This document shows, in pieces, positions 7,909-14,632 of a stretch of DNA of 38,031 nucleotides. Source of the stretch: Klebsiella pneumoniae (GTDB lineage: Bacteria; Desulfobacterota; Binatia; Bin18); contig CAMBFS010000019.1 in the NCBI GenBank assembly GCA_945865755.1, positions 1 through 38,031 on the forward strand, in the 5' to 3' direction. Position 1 is the first letter of the stretch. Each line of letters begins with the position of its first letter. The position numbers were made by a program, and so were the translations under genes. The notes under the pieces are model-generated. The model was not told where the DNA came from and searched no databases. It was given only the letters and a program-made list of their open reading frames with translations.

Positions 7909-8328
7909 ATGCCACCAAGCGAAATTTTTCTTTCCCGTGCGACGCAAGACCGAGTGATGGCTCAGCGCCTCGCCCTCACGCTTTCACGTCACGGGATTCC
8001 CGTATTTTTCAGTCCACACAACCTTCTCGGTGCCCAACAATGGCAGAACGAAATTCTAGGCGCGTTGCAACGCTACGACTGGTTTGTCGTCCTCCTCTCG
8101 CCAGATGCGATCAATTCAATGTGGGTTAAACGAGAGGTGGCGTTTGCCTTGCAAGACCGACGCTACGAAGACCGCATCATCCCGCTCATCTATCGCGAGC
8201 GTGACCTCAAGTCGTTGCAATGGCTCACCCTTTTCCAAATGATTCCGTTCACGGGAGATTTCGCCGAGGGCTGCCGAAATTTACTGAGGGTCTGGAGTGT
8301 TGGCCTCAAGGAAGAGGCAGTCGGATAG
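7909..8328 (+). CDS. stand-alone TIR-domain protein
   Basis: A 139-residue protein made of a single TIR domain: IFLSRATQD at the first strand, GIPVFFSPHN, YDWFVVLLSPDAINS, then MWVKREVAFAL with E76 in the catalytic Glu position of the W-x3-E motif. It is followed by RIIPLIY and a short C-terminal helix. It starts 3 bp after the ferritin-like/TIR gene and so is probably translated with it. It lacks any other domain, and may form mixed TIR filaments with its neighbour or act as the effector or regulator of the pair. Whether it hydrolyses NAD cannot be told from sequence alone. Confidence 0.85.
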   Translation: MPPSEIFLSRATQDRVMAQRLALTLSRHGIPVFFSPHNLLGAQQWQNEILGALQRYDWFVVLLSPDAINSMWVKREVAFALQDRRYEDRIIPLIYRERDLKSLQWLTLFQMIPFTGDFAEGCRNLLRVWSVGLKEEAVG

Positions 8329-8367
8329 CACTGAATCCTCGCCCCTCTTGCACTGGGAGTTACTGTT

Positions 8368-9171
8368 ATGCGCTCATACATCGCCGCCGCCATCCAAATG
8401 ACCGCCTCATCCGTGAAAGAAGAAAACCTCGCCAAAGCCGAAATATTCGTCCAAGTGGCCGTTGACCGTGGGGCCTCACTCGTGGTTCTCCCCGAAGTCT
8501 TCTCCTGGCGTGGATCAAAGAGTGAAGGCCCAAAGCAGGCCGAAGCGATTCCTGGCCCGACCTCTGACCGCTTACGCGCCTTGGCGCGACAGCATCGTAT
8601 CCACTTGGTCGCGGGGTCGTTTCTGGAGCAGTCGGATGAGCCACGCTCACACAATACCAGCCTGTTGCTGAGCCCCACCGGCGAGATCCTCGCCTGTTAT
8701 CGCAAGATTCATCTTTTTGACATCGACATTCCTGGGCAGGTCACCGTCAAGGAATCCGCGTCGATGAAACCCGGTACGGACGTGGTCGTTCAGGATACGC
8801 CCCTCGGCATGTTTGGGCTCTCGGTCTGTTACGACCTGCGCTTTCCTGAACTGTACCGCCAGCTTGCGCAGCGTGGCGCGGAAGTGATGTTCGTCCCCTC
8901 GGCGTTCACGTTTCCGACCGGCGCGGCGCATTGGGAGCCATTGCTGCGGGCGCGCGCCATTGAGAACCAAGCCTACGTGATCGCCCCCAACCAAATTGGC
9001 AAGAATGTCCACGGCCATGCCGACTACGGCAACTCCATGATTATCGATCCGTGGGGCAAGGTCATTGCCCGCGCTCCGGACAAAGAGTGCGTCATTACCG
9101 CCGAAATCGACCGTGATTATGTGGAAAAAATCAGAAAGGAGTTACCGTGCCTCGCGCATCGACGGCTGTAG
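8368..9171 (+). CDS. carbon-nitrogen hydrolase (nitrilase superfamily, Nit1/Nit2-like)
   Basis: A 267-residue cytoplasmic amidohydrolase with the full catalytic triad of the superfamily: E43 (VVLPEVF), K113 (CYRKIHLFDID) and C154 (LSVCYDLRFPEL). The KIHLFDIDIPG stretch and overall length are typical of the Nit branch, whose members hydrolyse deaminated glutathione or omega-amides such as alpha-ketoglutaramate. The ATG at 8368 has GGGAG just upstream. The 3' end overlaps the moeA start by 25 bp, so the two are co-transcribed. G+C returns to the normal level here, marking the right edge of the accessory block. The exact substrate is not determined. Confidence 0.9.
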   Translation: MRSYIAAAIQMTASSVKEENLAKAEIFVQVAVDRGASLVVLPEVFSWRGSKSEGPKQAEAIPGPTSDRLRALARQHRIHLVAGSFLEQSDEPRSHNTSLLLSPTGEILACYRKIHLFDIDIPGQVTVKESASMKPGTDVVVQDTPLGMFGLSVCYDLRFPELYRQLAQRGAEVMFVPSAFTFPTGAAHWEPLLRARAIENQAYVIAPNQIGKNVHGHADYGNSMIIDPWGKVIARAPDKECVITAEIDRDYVEKIRKELPCLAHRRL

Positions 9172-10424
9172 CTCTCGCGCCCATTAAAGCCTTCTTTCGC
9201 GTCGTCACCTCGACCGAGGCGCGGGACCACCTGGCCACGTTCGCGCCTCACACCGCGAGCGAGACGATTCCCACGGTTGATGCGTGTGGTCGTGTGTTGG
9301 CGAAGGCGCTCACCTCACCAGTGGACCTGCCCCATTTTCATCGCACCAACATGGATGGCTACGCGGTGCGTGCCCAAGATACGTTTGGCGCGTCGGCCAG
9401 TTTGCCGATGTATCTCAAACTCGTTGGCTCCGTGGAAATGGGCAAAACCGTCACTCGCACGCTCAAGAAAGGCGAGGCCATGCGTATCGCCACGGGAGGC
9501 ATGCTGCCGCCTGGAGCCGACTCAATGGTGATGGTCGAGTACACTGAGGAGATGGGCGACGGCACGCTGGAAGTGCAACGCAGCACCTCGCCGTGGGAGA
9601 ACATTCTGCGTATTGGCGAAGACATCAAAAAAGGCGCGGCGATTTTCGCGGCGGGTCGGCGACTACGGGCGCACGATCTCGGCGCACTGACCGGCGTGGG
9701 CCTCATCAAAGTGCCGGTGCATCGACGCCCCAAGGTCGCGCTGATCTCGACTGGTGATGAGATCGTCGCGCCTGAGCAAAGCCCGAAGCCTGGCCAAATT
9801 CGCAACGTCAACCAATACTCGCTCCGGGCCATGATTACCGAAGCGGGCGGAGAGACGATTGACCTCGGCGTCGTGAAAGACGACCGGCCCGCGTTTGAGA
9901 AAGCAATGGCACGGGCGCTCGCCGCCGCGGATGTGGTGATGATCTCTGGTGGCAGTTCAGTTGGTATCAAGGATATGACCGTCGATGTCGTCTGTTCATT
10001 TCCCAAATCGGACATCTTGTTCCACGGCATTTCGATTGCCCCAGGAAAACCGACGATCTTCGCCAAAGCGGCGGGCAAGCCGGTGATGGGACTGCCGGGC
10101 CATCCGGTCTCCGCATTGGTGGTGTTCTCATTGTTTGGCGCGCCGCTGGTACGGTTGGTGGGCGGCGAACCGGCGGTAACGGCGTTCGCGCCGTTGCGCA
10201 CGACACGGGCACGACTCGCGCGGAATGTCGCCTCCGCACCAGGACGTGAGGACTATGTGCGCGTGCTACTGACCCAGAACAATACCGGCCTCTTGCTCGC
10301 CCAACCGTTACCCGGCAAATCCGGCGCGGTGTTTAGCCTGGTGCAAGCCAACGGCATGTTTTGCATCCCGCATAATGAGGAAGGGAAAGAGGCGGGGGAA
10401 GAGGTGGAGGTTATTTTGTTTTGA
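9147..10424 (+). CDS. moeA: molybdopterin molybdenumtransferase MoeA
   Basis: A 425-residue protein of the MoeA family, which inserts molybdate into adenylylated molybdopterin to give active molybdenum cofactor. Visible motifs are RTNMDGYAV with the conserved D70, LISTGDEIV, the MoaB/Mog-like core signature SGGSSVGIKDMT, and GLPGHPVSALV. All four MoeA domains appear complete, with domain IV from about residue 345. The GTG at 9147 is chosen because AAGGAG lies 4-5 bp upstream, inside the end of the nitrilase-like gene. A second, fused MoeA homologue starts at 11248. Confidence 0.92.
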   Translation: MPRASTAVALAPIKAFFRVVTSTEARDHLATFAPHTASETIPTVDACGRVLAKALTSPVDLPHFHRTNMDGYAVRAQDTFGASASLPMYLKLVGSVEMGKTVTRTLKKGEAMRIATGGMLPPGADSMVMVEYTEEMGDGTLEVQRSTSPWENILRIGEDIKKGAAIFAAGRRLRAHDLGALTGVGLIKVPVHRRPKVALISTGDEIVAPEQSPKPGQIRNVNQYSLRAMITEAGGETIDLGVVKDDRPAFEKAMARALAAADVVMISGGSSVGIKDMTVDVVCSFPKSDILFHGISIAPGKPTIFAKAAGKPVMGLPGHPVSALVVFSLFGAPLVRLVGGEPAVTAFAPLRTTRARLARNVASAPGREDYVRVLLTQNNTGLLLAQPLPGKSGAVFSLVQANGMFCIPHNEEGKEAGEEVEVILF

Positions 10425-10524
10425 GTAGTGAACGGTTAGCGTGCCGCTCAATTTCCTCATTCGCTGGCGGAAGAACGAAGCGGACATCTCCAGATTGCTG
10501 ATTGCCCCAAGTAAGCGAACGACA

Positions 10525-10788
10525 ATGGTGATTTGGACCGACTACTTAAAACATCGTGCTCGACTCCGTGGATTTGATCTGACCGTTATTGAACAGATTG
10601 TCCGCTTTTCGGAGGAGCGTTACTTCGACAGCACCACGCAGCGGCGGGTGGCCATTGGACGACACGGCAACCTCCTGGTCTTGGTCGCGTACGAACAAGA
10701 GGGAGAAACCCTGACGCCCATCACGCTGCATGCCACCACGCGGCAACAGATTGCCTTTCGGCTTCGCACAGGGAGATTTCAACCATGA
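10525..10788 (+). CDS. DUF4258-like protein, possible toxin of a small pair
   Basis: An 87-residue protein beginning MVIWTDYLKHRARLRGF, with the pattern of DUF4258: an N-terminal helix with a basic face, an FDSTTQRRVAIGRHG hairpin, LLVLVAYE, and a C-terminal RQQIAFRLRTGRF. This fold is RelE/BrnT-like in outline. An upstream GTG at 10441 would add 28 residues that do not fit the family, so the ATG at 10525 is preferred although its ribosome binding site is weak. The stop overlaps the next start (ATGA). The pairing with a DUF2283 gene is common and suggests a toxin-antitoxin module, but activity is unproven. Confidence 0.7.
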   Translation: MVIWTDYLKHRARLRGFDLTVIEQIVRFSEERYFDSTTQRRVAIGRHGNLLVLVAYEQEGETLTPITLHATTRQQIAFRLRTGRFQP

Positions 10789-11036
10789 CACAACCAAAAC
10801 TGTCGTATTTCGAGCAGGAAGATATTCTGCATTTTGTCTTTACCGAAGAGGCGGAAGCAAACAGTATCGAAATAAGTCCCAATGTCACGGCGGAGCTGAA
10901 TGAGAAGGGGGAGTTGATTGGGATTGAGATTCTGGAGGCCAGCACCTTTGTCCGCGATGTGATTATGGAAGGGATACAGGCCAAACTCCTCCAATTGCGG
11001 CCATCGGGGCAAGAACCGAGAGAGCCCGCCGCCTAA
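10785..11036 (+). CDS. DUF2283 family protein, possible antitoxin
   Basis: An 83-residue acidic protein with the DUF2283 pattern: LSYFEQEDILHFVF, IEISPNVTAELNEKGELIGIEIL, then a short helical tail. Members are small and often encoded right after a DUF4258 gene, as here with a 4-bp overlap. The acidic character next to a basic partner fits an antitoxin, which is inference. Confidence 0.75.
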   Translation: MTQPKLSYFEQEDILHFVFTEEAEANSIEISPNVTAELNEKGELIGIEILEASTFVRDVIMEGIQAKLLQLRPSGQEPREPAA

Positions 11037-11089
11037 CTGGAGTTTGAGGACTGAGGACAGGGCTTCCAAGCTGGAATTTGCTCTCACCC

Positions 11090-11237
11090 GTAAAACGTAA
11101 AGCGTAAAACGTAACCACCCATCGCCCCACCTTTTACGTTTTACGCCTTACGTCTTACGTTTCCCTGTAGGGGCAGGGGCAGTGACACCTCCTTTCGACC
11201 ACCTTTTACGTTTTACGCCTTACGTCTTACGTTTCCC
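11090..11237. repeat. 7-bp tandem repeats (GTAAAAC / TTTTACG type) in three blocks
   Basis: Block one, 11090-11110, reads GTAAAAC, GTAAAGC, GTAAAAC. Blocks two and three, 11132-11159 and 11204-11231, read TTTTACG, TTTTACG, CCTTACG, TCTTACG. The latter two are identical over 39 bp including flanks (11127-11165 and 11199-11237). Block one is complementary in type to the others, so large hairpins are possible. The last block ends 10 bp before the start of the moeA fusion gene and would lie in its leader. Confidence 0.85.
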
Positions 11238-11247
11238 GTGAACGCCT

Positions 11248-13215
11248 ATGCACGACCATCACAAAACCGATCAGCCCGAACGCAAACGCTACCTCACCAA
11301 AAAGCCCTTGCCGGAAGCGCTTGCCACTTTTCTTCATGCGGTCACCCCGCCCAAGCGGGTCGAGCACATCCTCGTTGATGATGTGTTGCATCGCACGACG
11401 GCGGCCCCGATCTTCGCTCGCCTTTCCGCCCCGCACTATCACGGTGCCGCGATGGACGGCATCGCCGTGCGCGCGGAAGAGACCTTCGGGGCCAGTGAGT
11501 TCACCGCGGTCACGCTGACGCTCGTCAATGGCAAAGCCCGGCGGCCCACCGCCACTAGCCAAGCGATCTTTCAATATGTCGATACCGGCAACGCGCTGCC
11601 CTCGTGGGCCAATGCGGTCGTGATGATTGAACGGGTCTTCAAGAAGAACGGGCGGGAAGTCGAGATTCGCGACGCCGCCACGCCCTGGCAGCATGTCCGG
11701 CTCGTGGGTGAAGACATTGTCGCCACCGAACCCCTGCTGCCGCGGGGTCACAAACTGCGGCCTTACGATATTGGCGCGCTGCTCGCCGCTGGACATGTCA
11801 AAATTCCCGTCGTCGCCAAACCCACCGTTGGCATCATTCCCACGGGCTCAGAATTGATCGAACCCGGCGAGCCCGCGAAACCGGGCCGCATCATTGAGTT
11901 CAATTCGCGTGTGACCGCCGCTTTTGTCGAAGAGTGGGGCGGCAAACCACACCGGCTCCCGCGCGTGATCGACGATCTGCCAACCATCACCAAGGCCCTG
12001 ACCAAGGCGGTGAAAGAGCAGGACATCGTCGTCATCATCGCCGGGTCGTCGGCGGGCGAGCATGACTTCACGATTCGCGCGCTCGAAGCGTTGGGCGACG
12101 TGCTGGTGCACGGCATTGATGTGATGCCCGGCAAACCAGCGATTTTGGCGAAGATCAACGGCAAACCGGTGATCGGACTGCCAGGCTATCCTGTCTCGGC
12201 GGTGGTGATCTGTCAGCAAATTCTCCGCCCCTTGATCGCCTATTTTCTGGGGCGGCTCGCGGAAGAGCCCCCGAAGGTTAAGGCGTTTCTGCCGCGCAAG
12301 ATTCCTTCACGCCTGGGATTGGAAGAGTTCGTCCGTGTCAGCCTCGGCAAAGTCGGCGGCCGGGTGATCGTGAACCCCTTGGGCCGCGGCGCAGGAGTGA
12401 TTACCACGATGGTCAAAGCCGATGGGGTGCTCCGCATTCCCTCGCTCGACGAGGGACTCAACGCGGGACAAGAGGTGGAAGTCGAGCTGCTACGACCGGC
12501 GGAAGAGATCGCCAACACGATTCTGTTCACGGGCAGCCATGATCTCACCATTGGCGTGCTCGACGACCAACTGCGCGCGCAATTTCCTGGGATAAAAATT
12601 TCGGCCAGCAACATCGGCTCGTTGGGCGGGCTGGTCGCGCTCAAACGCAACGAGGCGCATATCATCGGCACGCATCTGCTTGATCCCGCCACTGGGGTCT
12701 ACAATCTGCCTGACCTCAAACGACAGCACCTGCTGGGGAAAGTGGTGGTGATGAACCTGGTGATCCGTGAGCAAGGGCTGATCGTTCCGAAGGGGAACCC
12801 CAAGAAGATCAAAGGGATCAAGGACCTCGCCCGCAAGGATGTCACGTTCGTCAATCGTCAGCCCGGCTCCGGCACTCGGGTCCTTCTGGATTACACGCTC
12901 AGCAAACTCAAAATCAACCCAGCGCGAATTCAGGGATACGCACGCGAGGACACCACCCACATGGCCGTCGCCGTTGCTGTCGCCAGTGGCCTCGTCGATA
13001 CAGGGTTAGGTATCAAGTCCGCCGCCAAAGCGCTCGGACTCGACTTCGTGCCGGTTGAGCGTGAGGAGTATGACCTCGTTTTTCTCAAGGATTTTCACAA
13101 GAGCGACATCGGACAAAAGCTCGTCACCGTCATTCGCTCCGACGCGTTCAAACAGACAGTGATGACGCTTGATGGATATGATACGACAAAGACGGGGATG
13201 GTGAAGAAGACGTAG
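11248..13215 (+). CDS. MoeA fused to a periplasmic-binding-protein-like domain
   Basis: A 655-residue protein. Residues about 15-405 are MoeA-like: YHGAAMDGIAVRAEE with the conserved Asp, IPTGSELIEPGE, IAGSSAGEHDFT in place of the usual SGG core signature, and GLPGYPVSAVV. Residues about 415-640 match the PBP-like domain (PF12727 type) often fused to MoeA: FTGSHDLTIGVLDDQL, NIGSLGGLVALKRNEAHIIG, VNRQPGSGTRVLLD, DTTHMAVAVAVASGLVDTGLG. That domain resembles TupA/ModA-like oxyanion binding proteins but has no signal peptide here and is cytoplasmic. It may bind molybdate or tungstate and deliver it to the MoeA part; this is inference. The ATG at 11248 directly follows the repeat block, and no clear Shine-Dalgarno is seen. 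Confidence 0.88.
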   Translation: MHDHHKTDQPERKRYLTKKPLPEALATFLHAVTPPKRVEHILVDDVLHRTTAAPIFARLSAPHYHGAAMDGIAVRAEETFGASEFTAVTLTLVNGKARRPTATSQAIFQYVDTGNALPSWANAVVMIERVFKKNGREVEIRDAATPWQHVRLVGEDIVATEPLLPRGHKLRPYDIGALLAAGHVKIPVVAKPTVGIIPTGSELIEPGEPAKPGRIIEFNSRVTAAFVEEWGGKPHRLPRVIDDLPTITKALTKAVKEQDIVVIIAGSSAGEHDFTIRALEALGDVLVHGIDVMPGKPAILAKINGKPVIGLPGYPVSAVVICQQILRPLIAYFLGRLAEEPPKVKAFLPRKIPSRLGLEEFVRVSLGKVGGRVIVNPLGRGAGVITTMVKADGVLRIPSLDEGLNAGQEVEVELLRPAEEIANTILFTGSHDLTIGVLDDQLRAQFPGIKISASNIGSLGGLVALKRNEAHIIGTHLLDPATGVYNLPDLKRQHLLGKVVVMNLVIREQGLIVPKGNPKKIKGIKDLARKDVTFVNRQPGSGTRVLLDYTLSKLKINPARIQGYAREDTTHMAVAVAVASGLVDTGLGIKSAAKALGLDFVPVEREEYDLVFLKDFHKSDIGQKLVTVIRSDAFKQTVMTLDGYDTTKTGMVKKT

Positions 13216-13221
13216 AACTAT

Positions 13222-13257
13222 TGAGTCATTTGTTCATCGGGTCATCGGATCATTGGG
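13222..13257. repeat. 8-bp periodic repeat, GTCATCGG type
   Basis: Between two convergent genes the sequence runs through GTCATTTG, TTCATCGG, GTCATCGG and ATCATTGG with an 8-bp period. It is the same type as the block beyond the other end of the Uma2-like gene at 13955-14012. Confidence 0.6.
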
Positions 13258-13262
13258 AACAA

Positions 13263-13943
13263 TTACGACGCTTTGAGCAGATTTTTCCGCGCCCACTCAC
13301 GCACTTCGCGACGCCACACGGTTGGTTGTAACCGCGAGTTGTCTCTCACGAACTGACTCAAAGCTTCGCTGGTTACGCCCGCTAATGCCGTACTCTCGGC
13401 CATCTCCTCGTACATCTCCCCTGTCAGCTTTAAGATGATGACTTGGGCACTATCGTAACGCCACACCTCTGGAATCCTGAGCGTCGCGAACAAGGGCAGT
13501 TTGTTTAATGAAGGATGAGAGACGTCGATTTCAATGATCAGATCTGGTGGCGGGTCAACGGAAAGACGAATCTCGCGCTTTCCTCTCATCCGAGACTCTT
13601 GCTGAACATAAAAACACGCATCAGGTTCAAAACCACGGTGCAGATCTGCTCGCCGGAACGTGGTCGAGCCAAATCCCCGCACGTCAATGTTCAGTTCTTC
13701 GGCAAAAATTTCGACCAGGAGCTCCAGCGCATGTTTGAGTGCCTCGTGTTCGGCGGAGAGCACCATAATTTCCAACCTCCCCTGGTCGTAGGTGAAGTGT
13801 GTGCCGCTACTCTCGGTATGCTCAGCAAGTAACCGCTCATACGTCTCCCAAGTAATGCCCTCAAGAATGACACACTGATTAGTCCCTGGTCGGGACAGTT
13901 GTTGAGACACAGCAGGGAGAGCTGGTTCACTTTGTGTCTGCAT
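13263..13943 (-). CDS. Uma2 family (DUF820) endonuclease-like protein
   Basis: A 226-residue protein with the PD-(D/E)XK-like core of the Uma2 family: RLEIMVLSAEHEALK, the FEPDACFYV motif, PDLIIEIDVSHPSL, and PLFATLRIPEVWRYD. The Asp of EPDACF and the E-x-D of the IEID strand are the expected metal ligands. The usual K/Q of the motif is less clear because the segment reads SLNKLPLFA, where the Lys is plausible. The ATG at 13943 follows AGGAGT at normal spacing. Uma2 genes are present in many copies in cyanobacteria and other environmental bacteria, and their biological role is unsettled. It is flanked on both sides by 8-bp repeats. Confidence 0.85.
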   Translation of the reverse strand: MQTQSEPALPAVSQQLSRPGTNQCVILEGITWETYERLLAEHTESSGTHFTYDQGRLEIMVLSAEHEALKHALELLVEIFAEELNIDVRGFGSTTFRRADLHRGFEPDACFYVQQESRMRGKREIRLSVDPPPDLIIEIDVSHPSLNKLPLFATLRIPEVWRYDSAQVIILKLTGEMYEEMAESTALAGVTSEALSQFVRDNSRLQPTVWRREVREWARKNLLKAS

Positions 13944-13954
13944 ACATACTCCTG

Positions 13955-14012
13955 GTCATTGAGTCATCAGGTGATCGGGTGATCGGGTCATTGAAAACAA
14001 TCCTTCAATGAC
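13955..14012. repeat. 8-bp tandem repeat, GTCATTGA/GTGATCGG type
   Basis: Five units follow without gaps at 13955-13994: GTCATTGA, GTCATCAG, GTGATCGG, GTGATCGG, GTCATTGA. A reverse-complement unit TCAATGAC lies at 14005-14012, so a hairpin can form. The block sits immediately upstream of the Uma2-like gene. Confidence 0.7.
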
Positions 14013-14020
14013 ACAATGGC

Positions 14021-14197
14021 TCACTCGCTCAATTCTGCCAATAGCACTTTCGCCTCTTGCAAATCCTTCGTATCAAACCCTTCAGTGAACCAGTTGTAGA
14101 CCTCCGACAACAGTTTGTGAGCTTCGGCTCTTTTGCCTTGTTGTTGCCAGAGACGGGCGAGGCTCGTGGCGGCCTGTAGCTCCAAAGATTTCGCCAT
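14021..14197 (-). pseudogene. C-terminal fragment of a large TPR protein (cyclase/ATPase type)
   Basis: The 58-codon frame ([20 protein letters not shown] ... ending in [14 protein letters not shown]) matches the characteristic final TPR segment of large adenylate-cyclase/AAA-ATPase/TPR proteins. The residues FRQ in frame just before the Met also fit such a TPR, but the reading frame is closed by a TAA immediately before them, and the rest of the gene is absent. The fragment is therefore what remains after a large deletion. It could be translated from the ATG at 14197, but is unlikely to have a function alone. Confidence 0.55.
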
Positions 14198-14273
14198 TTG
14201 CCTGAATTAGCGGATTAGATCAAACGAATGGGATACGCCGTAATCCAAATTTCGATCTGACGGAAACGTTCTT

Positions 14274-14441
14274 TCAGGCGTTCAAAATACGATAGGGAAG
14301 CCGCAAGTCGTCCAAAATCGCCAAGGCCACAGCCGGGACTTCGTACGTATCCTCCGGTAGACAGATCACGCGAAACCGCTTGGCTAACTCTAACGCCCCC
14401 TGAGCGTCATGCGTGGGATTCTGAAATTTGATTTTGACCAT
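14274..14441 (-). CDS. small hypothetical protein
   Basis: A 55-residue frame starting MVKIKFQNPTHDAQGALELA, with a compact alternating strand/helix pattern (KRFRVICLPEDTYEVPAVALAILDDL). Upstream in-frame starts exist at 14489 and 14579 but add low-quality sequence. It is not a shadow of another gene, since neither strand shows a better frame here. I do not recognise a family with certainty, and the short C-terminus suggests possible truncation. It lies between the TPR fragment and the acyl-CoA dehydrogenase gene, a stretch rich in gene debris. Confidence 0.4.
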   Translation of the reverse strand: MVKIKFQNPTHDAQGALELAKRFRVICLPEDTYEVPAVALAILDDLRLPYRILNA

Positions 14442-14632
14442 TTGCACAGGCAGTTTCCCCTTCCTCTCGTGCGGGTATCTCCTTGTCATCTCATCTGGGC
14501 ACGCGAGCACGGACAGGAATTTTAGCAAGGTGCCTGGGTGAAGAGAAGACTGCATCTTCTCACGCTTTGCCCCTTGCATCGTCTGACCGCCAAGAGCAGA
14601 ATCCAGGGCTATTGCCCGCTTGAGATGAGAAT

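Noticed and set aside
9359-10201. Open frame of 280 codons antisense to moeA
   Set aside because: Shadow of moeA; Ser/Pro/Thr-rich translation without a domain pattern.
11090-11237. Possible CRISPR array
   Set aside because: The unit is 7 bp, there are no spacers of constant length between direct repeats, and no cas genes are present.
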